Shown here piece after piece: positions 37,686 to 49,511 of a stretch of 50,532 nucleotides of DNA (its first letter is position 1; each line of letters starts with the position of its first letter). Made by a program: the position numbers and the translations under genes. A model generated the notes under the pieces. It did no database searches. It worked only from the letters and a program-made list of their open reading frames with translations, and was not told where the DNA came from. Source of the stretch: Cochliopodium minus. Lineage: Eukaryota > Discosea > Himatismenida > Cochliopodiidae. Location of the stretch: NCBI GenBank assembly GCA_024220525.1, contig JAMYWO010000149.1, forward strand, positions 57,578 to 108,109. The letters run 5' to 3'.

Positions 37686-38604
37686 TTTTTTAATTTTTTT
37701 TTTAACTCTAAAAAATAAGGATTTTTCAAATTTTTTATGACCGTTCATATTAAACAGAAAAAAAAAAAATTTTGAAAGGCAAAGAAGAAAGAGATTTTTG
37801 AGATCTCAAGTTAAATCAATTTTTCTGTTCTTACATTTAGTTTAATTTCAATTATCTTGTATAAAATCTTAAAGATTATGTTCCCAATAGAAAAATGTTA
37901 ATACTTTGGATTATTTTCAAATTGTTCCAATAAGTGTCATATTTGTCTAATTAACAATTTACGAAGAATTGCATTTTTGGCTAATTAAATGTTTCTTTGT
38001 AATCTTTTTAATTTGGTCAATTTACGATATGAAATCAAATCCTCTTTATTATCTTTTCAATTTTATTTATTTCACTGTTAAAAAAGACCAAATTTTAATT
38101 GTTGAATTTCTATTTCTTTAATTTTGTCAAATTGGAATACTATACACTTTCAGATCTGAAATCTGTTTCATTTAACCTTGATTAATTGAATTATTATTTT
38201 TTTCCTCCACATTAATTTTGTTAAAGGGTAAATTTAAAACTGGTCGGATTTTTTTTATCTCCTTTTTGATAATTAATAATATTATAATAATTTTTCCAAC
38301 ATTTTCATTTGTTTTTTGAAGTTTAAAGAGGGTTTTAATTAGATCCCGATATCCTCCTTTCAATTTTCTCTCAAAAAAATAATTTTCCACTATAATTAAA
38401 ACGATAAAAGAGAAAAAAAAAAACAAATGATTTCAAAGTTAAAAAATATGATCAATATTGTTATTCACTTGAACTAATGAAGATCCATTTTCCTGTTTTG
38501 CTTATCAAATTTTAAATCGGAAGATTTAAATTATAAAAATCATATTTGAGAAAATAAAATATTTATCAAAAATAAAAAAAAAAAAAGAGAACGAAGAGAT
38601 CAAA
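37686..38604. other. Long divergent intergenic region
   Basis: 919 bp between the starts of collagen C4 (-) and the first Zn2Cys6 gene (+), presumably holding both promoters. I see no convincing gene, RNA or repeat. A minus-strand ORF at 38172-38426 exists but has A/T-driven composition. Confidence 0.5.
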
Positions 38605-39696
38605 ATGGAAGTTGCAAATAATAATAAAAAAAAGATAAATAAAACTATATGCAATAAAGCAAAGAAGGCATGTTTCCATTGCAAGAAAGGACACAAAAAA
38701 TGCGAGAATGTCAGGCCATGCAACAATTGCAAGAGATTAAATTTGAAATGCTATGATCTGAGAAAAAAAACACCCGAAGAAGTATTAAGAGATCTAAACA
38801 ATAGAAGAAATGGAATGATATCCACTGTTAATATTCCAAATAAAAATATATCGAGTACATCCAACCAAATGAGAATGAATATGAACAGTAATTATAGAAT
38901 GAATCAAACAAATACGATGAAAGTGACAGATCTATCCAATGACAATAATTTTACTCTCAATCCACAAAATTATCAATGTTTCTATGCTGAATTCATACCA
39001 ATAGATTATGATAGTATAGATGATTCTCATGATGAAGAGAAAGAAATAACAAATGAGCATATAATGAACAATGACGACATCTTATTGAGAAAATACAGCC
39101 TCATCTTTCCACAAATATCACCATTAATTCTCCCCAAATTAGGTACGAGATCAGGAAATTTGTTTTGGTCAGTATCTTGGCCAGATAACCTCAAAGATAA
39201 CGAATATCATGCCAATAATATGATCCTAGAAGATATCTCTGAACAATTCGCCTCAACCTTTGGAAGAACAAGAAATCAAATGTTACAGCAAAATTGTAAA
39301 GAATTCTCAATTGGATTCACAGAGAATTGTTTGGCAAATTATTCAAGAGTAAGAAAATAATATTTTTCTTTTGAAATTTCATTTTTTTTTCTATATTCCT
39401 TTTTTAAAAAAAAAATCAAATTTAAAATTTATTTAATTTTAATAAATACTTAATTTTTATTTTTTCTCTATTTTTAGAATTTGGTTGGTTTGTGCAAAGA
39501 GTATGTCAACTTTTTTAAGTTGAGAACTTTTGCCAAACACCACACTGGTTTGATCATTATGTTAGAATGTCTTTGTGCTGTCTTCAAGGGTACCAATGGG
39601 AGACCTTCTTTTATGTTTGGTTATGCTAAAGATTCTTGTGTTGTTGATTGTATTAGTACTGAGTCTTTGCATCATCATTTTGAATTAATTGATTGA
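38605..39696 (+). CDS. Zn2Cys6 binuclear-cluster transcription factor, copy 1
   Basis: Two exons (38605-39348, 39478-39696) give 320 residues. The N-terminal cluster ACFHCKKGHKKCENVRPCNNC has Cys23, 26, 33, 39, 42 and 49 in the fungal C-x2-C-x6-C-x5-C-x2-C-x6-C spacing. It binds two zinc ions and contacts DNA in known members. The basic KRLNLKCYDLRKK after it is typical. A polar Asn/Met-rich linker follows, then a conserved region from about 165: RKYSLIFPQISPLILPK, GTRSGNLFW and, in exon 2, LRTFAKHHTGLIIMLECLCAVFKG type sequence ending HHHFELID. This region is shared with the gene at 40159 and may be a ligand-sensing (PAS-like) domain, which is inference. The fungal middle homology region is not evident. 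Nuclear location is inferred. Confidence 0.83.
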
Positions 39697-40158
39697 TTGA
39701 TTTTTTTTATTCTTTCTTGTTTTTGTATATCATCAATTTTGTAGAATTCAATGTACTTTTAAAAAACCCAATCAATTAAATATAATTTTTTAATTAATTT
39801 TATATAGTATTTATAAACATATGTCCAAAAAATTTAATCTTTTATTATCCTTTTAGTTTTATTATAATCTTTGATGTTTGTTACTTAGAATCTTTTAAAA
39901 TTATTTACAAACAAAAAAATAATGAATCTAATCTCAACATTGTGAAAATCATTTAAATTTTTTTTTTTACACATATTTTTATCTAAATTGAAAATATTTT
40001 CCTTAATAATTAAATTATTAAGATTACTTTTTGGATATTCAATGGGCTATCCTTTCCTTTCATTTTTCATACTCTTGAATATTCATAATTTTTGAGATTC
40101 AACCCGTATTTTTTCGAAATTGGATCCTCATTATAAAAAAAAAAAAATTTAAATTGAG
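39697..40158. other. Intergenic region between the tandem regulators
   Basis: 462 bp of A/T-rich DNA, presumably the terminator of copy 1 and the promoter of copy 2. I see no ORF, RNA or repeat of note. Confidence 0.5.
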
Positions 40159-41403
40159 ATGGAAAAGTTGGAAAAAGCAACCAAGAAGAGGAAAAAGATT
40201 CTATCCTCCAATAAAGCAAAGGTGGCATGTTTCCAATGCAAAAAATCACATAAAAAATGTGATGATTTCAGACCCTGCACAAATTGCAAAAGATCGAATC
40301 ATAATTGCCATGATATAAACAATAAACCTCATGAATCTATATATAAGAAAGATAAAGATACCAGCATCATAATTATTACACCTATTAATAAAAATATCTC
40401 TATCAAAAATTCACCAAATATAATTCTCGATACAAAAAATAATAATATAAATGAGAGGATAGAAATGAGGAATCATCAATGCATGTACGATGATGGATCA
40501 TCAAAAATAACAATGAAGGATCTTAATTTAATAAATAAAAATATTTATAAATTAAATATTGATGAACAAGAAAGAGGATGGAGTACAAATAATAATCATC
40601 GCTATGAGAATGTATATATAAACAATAATAATAATAATAATAATCAAATTGTGACAAAGGAGAACAATTACACCAACATAGAGAACAATGAGCTGATGAG
40701 CAGCACGGACAACATCTTCTCGATGGATGAGGAGATGATCATCTTCAAAGAGGAAGAGGATGAGAGAATACACAGAGAGGAGATGATAAAGAGTGATAAG
40801 GCTCTATTAAGAAATTATTACATCATCTATCCACAGATAACAAAGATAATAAAACCCTCCTTTGGAATGAGATCTGGATCTTTTTTCAGCGCTTTCAGAT
40901 TTGTTGATAATACCTCCAGTGATCACCACTATCATCCCGACAGCATTTTCTTCGAGGATATCTCTGATCATTTGGCTGTGGCGATGGGATCCAAACGGAC
41001 AGAGATGATCAAAAAGCCTTATTATATAGGACTGACAGAGATACAGAAAATCAATTATTCTAAAGTAAATTTCAAATTTATTTCACATTTTATATTTATC
41101 ATTTTTTATTTATTATTTTTTTATTTATTATTTTTTATTAATTTATCATTTTTTTAAATTAATTTTTTTTTAAAAAAAAAAAAGAGTATGGAAAAAGTTT
41201 GTAAAGAACGTATCAACTACTACAAGTTAAGAAGCTTCTACAAGAATTCCATTGGGCTTATAGTCATGACGGAGTGTCTTAATGCAGTTTTCAGAGGATC
41301 CAACGGTAAGCCTGGCTTTGTGTTTAGCTACATCAAGGACTCTTGCATTGTAGATTGCATGAATACTGATGATCTTCTTCACTCTTTTGAGATCATCGAT
41401 TGA
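40159..41403 (+). CDS. Zn2Cys6 binuclear-cluster transcription factor, copy 2
   Basis: Two exons (40159-41064, 41185-41403) give 374 residues. The cluster ACFQCKKSHKKCDDFRPCTNC uses Cys24, 27, 34, 40, 43 and 50. The linker is longer than in copy 1, with an Asn run from (AAT)n and an acidic EEEDERIHREE stretch. The C-terminal region is clearly homologous: RNYYIIYPQITKIIKP, GMRSGSFFSAFRF, IFFEDISDHLA and an exon 2 of exactly the same length (219 nt) ending HSFEIID. The intron sits at the same place and phase (0). The pair is therefore a tandem duplication with free divergence in the linker and conservation at both ends. The function is presumably transcriptional regulation; target genes are not visible. 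Confidence 0.83.
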
Positions 41404-41561
41404 TTCTCTCATTCTTTATTTTTTCTTCTTTTAATTTTTTTTGATATTTTTATCAAACCCTCTTTTAAATTCTATTTTTTCAAAATTTTTAATTGTTTAA
41501 TAAATTTTTTTTTCAATCATTAAGTTTTTTTATTTTTTGTTTTATTTATTTTGTTTTTTTT

Positions 41562-43001
41562 TTATTTTTTGTGTGCGATGAAAAAATATTTGTTTGGTTC
41601 TTGCTCATCCTTCGAGTAGTCTTCATAAAACCATTCAACTACTTTTTCTATGTAATATTCACCATAAGGAAGCTCCATAAGTTTCAAAGCTACTTCTTGT
41701 TCGAAGTTGTACCACTTTAAATCGTCAAATTGAAAGTAGAGATGGTCTTTGTTTCCAATGGAGTATCCAATCACTTTTCCAGGTGTATCTAATTTCACAT
41801 AGCTCTTTTTAGTATTACATCCAATGCAAAATATTTCACCTTTTAAACAAAAAAAATATTTAAATTAATTAATAAAAAAAATTTTAAAAAAATATTTAAA
41901 TTTTTAAAAAAATACCTATTTCATTGATAAAAATAGAATGAAAAAAGGTAGAAATGACATCAATAATTTTTCCAACATGAGATGGAACATTCATCAAAGA
42001 AGGTACAAGAACATAGTCAAGTTTTTCTCCAAGCCCTGTTTTTTCATAAGCATTGTTCCCAAAGACAACTACCTTGCCACTTTCCATCAAAACTAAACTG
42101 TGACTGTGAACTGAAATTTTCACTGCTTTCCCAAATTCCTCTATTTCACATTTTTTAGGTTCTGATGTTTGGGAGAGATCTTTTTCCAAAAAAAATTATT
42201 TTTTAATTTATATTAATATTTTTTAAATTGTTGTTTGTTTTAATATTTTTTAAAATTTTTTTTTGATCTTTTTATTTACCTTTGATTCCCAAACCTCCAT
42301 CGTCTACAGTACCTTTTTTAATAAATTTTTTATTTTTATATTTATTTATATTTTTATTTTATTTTTATTTTTATTTATATTTTTTTTATTTATATTTTTT
42401 TTATTTATTTTTATTTTTATTTTTATTTTTTATTTTTATTATTTAAAAAAATACCCCCAGCCATCCAGACGTTCCCATCACTATCCAACCATCCACATTT
42501 TCCATTATCGAAAGAAGCATCAACAATTTTCCTGTTTTCAAACATGGGAATTCTGTAAGGATATTCGTGACATACTTTCGAGGTATCTGGGTCTCCTAAT
42601 TCCCCTTGGTTGTCACTTTATTATTTTATTATTTATTATTTATTTGATTATTATGTAATTTAATTTTTTTATTTTTTTATTTTTTTATTTTTATTTTTTT
42701 ATTTTTATTTTTTTATTTTTATTTTTTTATTTTTTTATTTTTTTATTTTTTTATTTTTATTTTTTTATTTTTATTTTTTTATTTTTATTTTATTTTGTCA
42801 CATATTTTCCACATCATAAAAAATCGATTAATTGGAGATATTTTTTATTGTTATTTTCATTTGATATATTTTTCAATAGCATTAAAATAAATTATTTTTA
42901 ATTTTGTAAAATTTTATTATTTTAACATATTTTATTTTTTTATTCTTGTTTGATTTTCTTATTTTTATTTTTTATTTTATTTTTTTTATTTTTATGTTTT
43001 C

Positions 43002-43041
<40 letters not shown>

Positions 43042-44089
43042 GTTCATTTTTTCATAATTTTTTTTTTGTTAAGAGTTTTATTTTTGAATTATAGATTTTT
43101 GTTTTATTTTTTTATTTTTAAATCAAACATTTTTTAAAATTTTTTTACCACCCAAAAGAATAGGCTTCTCCATCATTGGTGATGACAGAAATGGAAGAGT
43201 AATACAATGACATTTTCTCAATAGCTTTCAACCTTTGAACTTGTAATGGTTCTTTCAATGCTTGAATGTCTTGTTCCTGATTTCCTAAGAGTAATAAATA
43301 AATAAAATAATAATAATAAAATAAAAATGAAAAAACAAAAATAAAATTAAAAAAATTAAAAATTAAAAATGAATTAAAATTAAAAATACAAAATAAAAAT
43401 TTAAATTTAAATTAAGATACAACAATAACCTAGTTGTAATTTAGATTAAAATTATTTTTATGGTTTTTAAAAATTTTTATTTAAAAAAAAAATTTTAATT
43501 TTGTTACCTACTCCAAGTTGAGAGGCAAAACAAATTTTTAAAAATTGATGAGGAGAAAAACTCCATAATTCTCCTTTCACTGTTTGGACAAATCCCAAAT
43601 TCGTTCCAGTGTGAACTTGAATGTCGAAAATAGAAAAGTTTGGTTTGTTGAAAATTGTTTTTTCTTCATATGTTTTGTTTTCAGTTTTGAATTCGAATAA
43701 TCTTGTTGTATCTTTATAAATATTTAATTAATATTTATTTAAAATAAAAAAAATAAAAAAAAATAAAAAAAAATATTATATCACTTACAAATATTTTTGA
43801 TATATTTCTTCCAATCAACTTTATTCTTTTCTATATTTTCTGATTTTCTTAGATTGAAGGATCTCATGTATCCCTCTCTTTCAGATATTTTCTCCCACAA
43901 AAAATTGGATTCACTCGCTAAATTAAATTAGGTATGAAATAGGATCAATATAGGTCAATGGATTGTATAATGGAATTTATTACCTTTCAATATCTTTTTA
44001 TTGGTGATGGAGAGATTCAACAAATCTTTTATCTCCAACAATCTCATTATATACGTCAAGATATTCAATGATAAACTTTCAAATGACAT
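41562..44089 (-). CDS. F-box protein with RCC1 repeats
   Basis: Eight exons (44089-43984, 43917-43789, 43711-43508, 43284-43149, 42615-42455, 42312-42280, 42179-41916, 41839-41562) give 436 residues. The first 60 residues resemble an F-box (SLNILTYIMRLLEIKDLLNLSITNKKIL, then NFLWEKISERE), which in known proteins binds Skp1 in an SCF ubiquitin ligase. RCC1-type blades follow: GELWSFSPHQ, SVITNDGEAYSFG, DNQGELGDPD, GNVWMAGGTVDDGGLG, SGKVVVFGNNAYEKTGLG. The repeats run to about residue 345, then a non-RCC1 tail ends FFIAHKK. Two splice variants are possible at 43149 (SFGC or SFGG before DNQG). Intron 4 (42616-43148) is inflated by a microsatellite, and exon 6 is only 33 nt. A substrate-adaptor role is inferred from the domain order. 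Confidence 0.78.
42655..42797. repeat. (ATTTTTTT)n microsatellite in an intron
   Basis: A run of about 18 units of TTTTTATT variants (7-8 nt period) within intron 4 of the F-box/RCC1 gene. Confidence 0.85.
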
Positions 44090-44265
44090 TAGGTTTGATT
44101 GGTGAATTAATATGCTTTATATATCCGATTTTTTTATTATTTGTTTTTTTTTTTATTTTTTATTTATTATATTTTCAAAATAACGAATTCTTAAATTAAG
44201 AATTAATAGTTTGAAAAGAAAATGATTTTAAAATTAATTAATTAAAAATAAACAATGAATTTAAT

Positions 44266-47200
44266 TTAAATTGTTTTTGTTTCAAAATTTATTATCAAAG
44301 AAATGATTTGGTAAACAAGAAAAGCACCACCGTCCACATGCCCAAGCACCTTTTCTCCAATGTAAGCAGACCTACCTTTGTTGGGCAGTAAGTTTTTGGT
44401 GTTCTCCATTCCATCGTGACATTCTTTCAAAGCCTCCTGCAAGTCTCCTTCTTTACCAGATAAATGATTGACAAAAGGAATCAAGCTATCTATTTGGTTA
44501 TTTTTATTATGTCAAATATTATTTCTTTATTTTTATTTTTTTACTTTTATTTTTATTTTTCTTTATTTTTTTATTTTTTTATTTTTTTATTTTATTTTTT
44601 TATTTTTTTATTTTTTTTACTTTTTATTTTTTTTATTTTTTACCTAATAAAGTTCTATCTCCTAAATCAGAATTCCCTGCTAGTTTAACAGATTCGATAC
44701 CTTTCAACAGTAATTTTTTCCAATCAAAATTATCTTCATATTCAGGGTCTAAATGGTGTGACAAAGTCAAAAAGAAAATAGAAAAAAGTGATCCACATGA
44801 ACCTAAACAAAAAATAAAAATTTGAAAAATAAAATTCAAAAAATAAAAAAACTTTTTCAATATAATAAAAGTAAAAAAAAATTTATGGAATCAAAATTAA
44901 TAATTCAAAAAAAAAAAACTTTTTTAAAATTAAAATAAATTATAATTAATAAGTTTCAAACATTTAAAAAACTTTTTGATGAAAGAAATAACAAATTAAA
45001 ATTTAAAAAACATATTGAAAATTAAAAAATAATGAGATAAAATTAAGGATGTCCAAAAATATTACAACAGTTTAAATTTTGTTAGTAAAAATTTTATATC
45101 CGCTAACAAAGTTGTATATTCGGACATGGACATGTCTAAGATAAAATCAAAAAAATAAAATTTAAAATAATTACCTCCCCAATGTTCCAACATGAGTGAT
45201 CCAATTGAATAGAAAGCAGTAGAATAGTCATCAAAGTCGAGATAATCGATTTTTTCTTGAAAACAATTCAAAAATTGGAGTAAATTGATTCCCAAGTCAG
45301 AATCCCCAGAAATTTTATCTAATTCTGTCAGGTCGTCAATTTTCTCTTTCAAATTTGTGAACAAGTATTCCAATAGTTGTTTCAAGAAAACTCCCCTTTC
45401 TTTTTTAGGAACAATTTTCGAATCTTTGTAATATCTAAGAAAAAATTTTAAATAATCACAAGGTTTTACATATAAATAAAATAAATAAAATAAATAAAAA
45501 AAAACAAAAATAAATAAAAATAAACAAAAATAAACAAAAATAAATAAAATAAATTAATACTTTTTATTGTAAATAGGCTCAGGAATTATTCTAGGTAAAT
45601 TGTTTTTAGGGGTATAAACATGGTAAGGCCAACCAATAGCATCTGTTTTTTCATCCAACATGGAAATTTCTTTCTCAGTTGCGAGGAAAATAGTAATTGA
45701 AACGCCATGCATTTCTAAAGCGGAACAAAAATTTCCTTCGTAAAATCTTTCTGCTTCCAAATTTTTATCATTTAACCAATTTATTACCTAAACAATAAAA
45801 AATTAATTGATAATATTAAATAAAAAATTAATTGATAAAAAATAAATGAAAATTATTAATTTTATAATATCAAATTTTAAAAAAGTTTTAAAAAAAGTTA
45901 AAAAAAAATCAAATAAATGTAAAAAAATTAATGAAAAAAAATTAATTGAAAAATTAATTAAAAATTTAAAATTTTTTTTTGTGATTATTTACTTTTCTAC
46001 TAACAATAGAAATTTCTGAGGACATGGTAACACCTAGATTGTTTACAAGAACTACTATTTTTCCTTCCTCTTCCTTTAATTGATTTTCTAAGTCAGGGAA
46101 AAACTTGTCCATAAGGTTTTGAATAATTTCGTCACTCTTCTTGAAATCATCTATATAAATACCCTATTAATTAATTAATTCAAAAATTAAAAAAAATTAA
46201 ATTTAAAATAATAAAAATTAAAAATTAAAAATTTTAAAAATAAAAATAACCTTTTCTCCGTGTATTCCAACTCCTACATATATTTCATTTTCTTTTAACT
46301 CAAATGTTGGCTTTCCAATACTCGGAATCGTACAACTTTTGAATGAAATAATAATCAATAAAAAGTTCAATTAAAATATTAAAAAATGAAATAAAATTAA
46401 AAAATGAAAAAAAAATATTGAAATTTTTAATAAAAAAAATTAAAATTAAAAAATTCAAAAATTAAAATTAAACGAAATTAATTTTTTATTTTTTTGTTGA
46501 TTTAACCTTTTTAAACAAACAGATATAGTTTGTATTCTAACAAATAGATTGTCGACAAACAATTTCAAATCTTTGAGGAGAAATCCTCTCCTTGCTGCAG
46601 CTCCTGCAATCTTATGAACCAAACATGTTCCCGCAATACCTCTTCTATTGTTTTTGTTCTCAATCGAAATATCATCTCCAATGACACAAAGTTCAACATC
46701 AATACCTTTTAATAAAGAAATTTTAAATGAAAAGTTATAAGTATTAAAAAACAAAATATTAAAAAACAAATTATTAAAAAACAAATTATTAAAAATAAAA
46801 AAATTTTTTTTTTTTAAATGAAGACAATCAAAAAGAAATAAAATAAAAAAATATTAAAAATAAAATTAATGTTAAAATTTTTCAAATTAACAATTTTTTA
46901 AAAAAACCTTCTTTTTTTGCTAGTTCAGCTGCCATTTTGAAACATATTCTGTCTCCAGTGTAATTTTTGACTAATAATAAAACCCCATTTTTGTTAGGTA
47001 CGCTTTTGATGGCCATCAACACCTGTATCGCTGTGGGTGAACTAAAAATTTCTCCACAAACTGCCGCATCCAACATTCCATCTCCGATGTATTTCACATG
47101 CATTGGTTCATGACCTTTTTTCAAGATGTTCGATTTTTTTTTTTAATATAAAAAAATATTTCTTTACCTGATCCTCCTCCTTTTATATATTCAACATGGT

Positions 47201-47514
47201 TAATTAATATAAGATGATTACAATGAAATTTTATCTAATATCTATCCATCTCATTGAATGTTTGAAAATTTATAACGGGACATATTATTTTTGATTTGAA
47301 TATTAAAGGCGATATATTCGAATTGGGGCTTATGATTTATAAGATATATACCTGATATCAATGATACCTTGGTTTCATTTTCATATTCTATGGTCGACCT
47401 CCTTCTCAAAGCCACATTATAACTTTTCAATCTTGAAATATTGTGATTAATCAATGAAATAGAATCGAGGTACTCATAAACAACATTCTTGGGATCATTC
47501 AAAAAATATTTCAT
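44266..47514 (-). CDS. Dihydroxyacetone kinase (DhaK-DhaL fusion, ATP type)
   Basis: Phosphorylates dihydroxyacetone with ATP. Ten exons (47514-47352, 47179-47168, 47114-46908, 46705-46507, 46335-46251, 46163-45993, 45787-45561, 45434-45175, 44802-44644, 44489-44266) give 568 residues. DhaK part: NDPKNVVYEYL, GGGSGHEPMH (55-64), GDGMLDAAVCGEIFSSP, GIAGTCLVHKIAGAAA, VGVGIHGE with His219, the expected substrate-binding histidine, VNNLGVTMSSE and DAIGWPYH. DhaL part from about 375: LTELDKISGDSDLGIN keeps the Asp residues that hold Mg-ATP (canonical GDGDxG); then GGSCGSLF, NSDLGDRTLLDSL and GRSAYIGEKVLGHVDGGA (canonical DPGA). Exon 2 is only 12 nt and encodes GGGS. Intron 8 (44803-45174) contains a MITE-like element. 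Length is close to that of known fused kinases. Cytosolic, glycerol/triose metabolism. Confidence 0.9.
45051..45125 (+). mobile_element. MITE-like palindromic element, copy 2
   Basis: Begins GTCCAAAAATATTACAAC and ends GTTGTATATTCGGAC, in opposite orientation to copy 1 and differing by about seven substitutions and one deletion. Here the palindrome extends by AT on both sides (ATGTCC...GGACAT). It lies in intron 8 of the dihydroxyacetone kinase gene, which is longer than most introns of that gene. Confidence 0.65.
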
Positions 47515-47626
47515 GAAGAATATTTTTCAATTTTTTATTTTTTAATTTATAAATAATATTATTTTTAAAATAAATTAATGACAAAATATTTAATAAATAA
47601 TTTTTAGATTTTCAAGAAGCAAAAAA

Positions 47627-49223
47627 CTAATCGTAGTTTCCTTCAACAAAAAACTCAACTTCAAAACAAGTATCCTGATAAAAAGTGTCGAAAGAAAAGA
47701 CCCAAGAGTTGATGTGCTTGGCAAAACTTTCGACAACAACATTCTCCGTATCATCATTAAGCTGAAAAATGAGATTTCGCTTAGAAGAATCGAATTTCAA
47801 GTAAAAAACGTTATCCAAAGAACTGCAACCTTCCCAACCAATTCGTTTGTTGTCATCCCCACTTCCGTACATAGAACCACGTCCCAAGTAGATGTATTTT
47901 CCAGATTTGGAGGAGGTGTAGTTGTAGGTTTGTTCCCATTCTTGTTTGGGGTGGAATCCGAAGCAGAGCCAGTTGTTTGGCACCTTTATGGGTCTTAATT
48001 TACAAATCATTATTTTGTTTTTCAAGAAAGGAATTACAGTGGAACATGCTTTTTATAAAGAATAGTAATGTTAAAATTATTTAAATATCATTTTTCAAAA
48101 AATTATTTGATTTAATTCTACTTTGATTTTTGAATTTTATTTTTTTCAAAATTATTTTTTATTTCCACAATTAATTATTTTTTTCAATTAATCATTCATG
48201 GTTTTTTGTTTTATTTTTTTATTCACAAATATATTTATTATTTTATTATTTTTTTTATTTAATAATTGTTTTTCTTATTTTTTCACTCGAATATTTTTTC
48301 GATGTTTTTTTTTTTACCAGAAGCATTATTTCCTTTATCATTAGTAACAATATACTTGCTAGAATACTTCTCAACAACCAAAGAAGGATGATGAAAACAA
48401 ATGTCAAAATCCTGAGCCAACTTCAAATTCATCTCCTCATTCTCCTCCCTCTCCCTCTGCCTCAAAAACTCTTCTTCTTCCTTCCTACTCTTTTCTTGTT
48501 CAAATATTTCGAATAACATTGTAAACTGTTTCTCCAAAGACTCCATCTTCTTTCTTTGTTTCTCCACTTGTTCTTTCAACGCGGACATTTCTTCTCGATC
48601 GACTTTTCTTTCCGAGACAAGAATGTTGATTATGTCAACCAGTTTTTTGGAGGTGTTGGTTTCTTCTTCTGTTTTTAGTTGGTGAAGAATTTCTTCGATT
48701 TCGTTTTCCTTTGTAATTTCCAAGTTTATTTCAATACTTCCTTCGTATAAAAAAATATTTTTAAAGATTGATATAATTTTTATAAACGATTTATTTTATT
48801 GTTTTAATTTAATTTAACAATTTTTTATTTTTTTTATTTATGTTTTAGATATTATAAAGGTTATCTTTGAGTATATGGATCGATATATTCTTTGTGATAA
48901 TGAATTATAATCTTATTCATACCTAATAATTTCTCTACATATTTTTCTTTACAGATTATCTTCACACATTCACTGCTTGATTCTTCATTTTCGAAGATGG
49001 CTGTACATTCATCTTTGAACATCTCTTCTATTGTGGTAGATATTTGATCCCATTGCACATTAGATTTTAATTGGGGCAGCATCTTTTTAAAATTGGTTTT
49101 ATTCAGTTCTATTTTCCATTTCTTATTCAAAGATGATGAATTTGCGAAAATGGATAATGATGAATCATTGTTTTTGGTGAGAGTATATTGAATATCATTT
49201 TCATTGTGAACCAATATTTCCAT
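47627..49223 (-). CDS. Coiled-coil protein with C-terminal SPRY domain
   Basis: Three exons (49223-48923, 48740-48318, 48048-47627) give 381 residues. Residues 1-100 are an unrecognised globular segment (MEILVHNENDIQYTL, then EKYVEKLLG). Residues about 110-220 are a coiled coil rich in Glu, Lys and Gln (ERKVDREEMSALKEQVEKQ, EEEEFLRQREREENEE). The rest resembles a B30.2/SPRY fold: NKIMICKLRPIKVPNNWLCFGF, YIYLGRGSMYGSGDD, RIGWEGCSSLDNVFYLKFDS and WVFSFDTFYQDTCFEVEFF. Known SPRY proteins with coiled coils act as recognition adaptors, often for ubiquitin ligases, but no RING or B-box is present. The adaptor role is inferred. All introns are phase 1. The stop is 113 bp from the start of the kinase gene on the same strand. 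Confidence 0.72.
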
Positions 49224-49511
49224 TTTTTTTTAAATTTAAAAGAAAAGTTTGATAATATCAAAAATGAAACCCAATGAAAAAAGAAAATCAGTTTCAATTT
49301 GAGATATGTTGATCTTTGGTTAAATGAGAATCTAAAGAATTTTTCATTGGCAGAGCATAATTTAAAGATTTGAAAAAATATATTTTACTTTAAAAAATAC
49401 TTGAAATTTATGACCTATCTTCCATATTTTGATTGATATATGTTTTAGTTTCAAAGAAGAACTTTATAATTCTAAAAATAAAAAAAAGTAAAGTTTGTAT
49501 TTAAACTAAAG

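Noticed and set aside
37494-37748. Longer C4 start at 37748
   Set aside because: The extra 21 residues are basic and would bury the signal peptide; the Met at 37685 opens the same MKYLS signal as C2 and C3.
38172-38426. Minus-strand 84-residue ORF upstream of the Zn2Cys6 pair
   Set aside because: Composition is dominated by Phe, Ile, Lys and Asn as expected from A/T-rich DNA; no start context, splice site or homology could be recognised.
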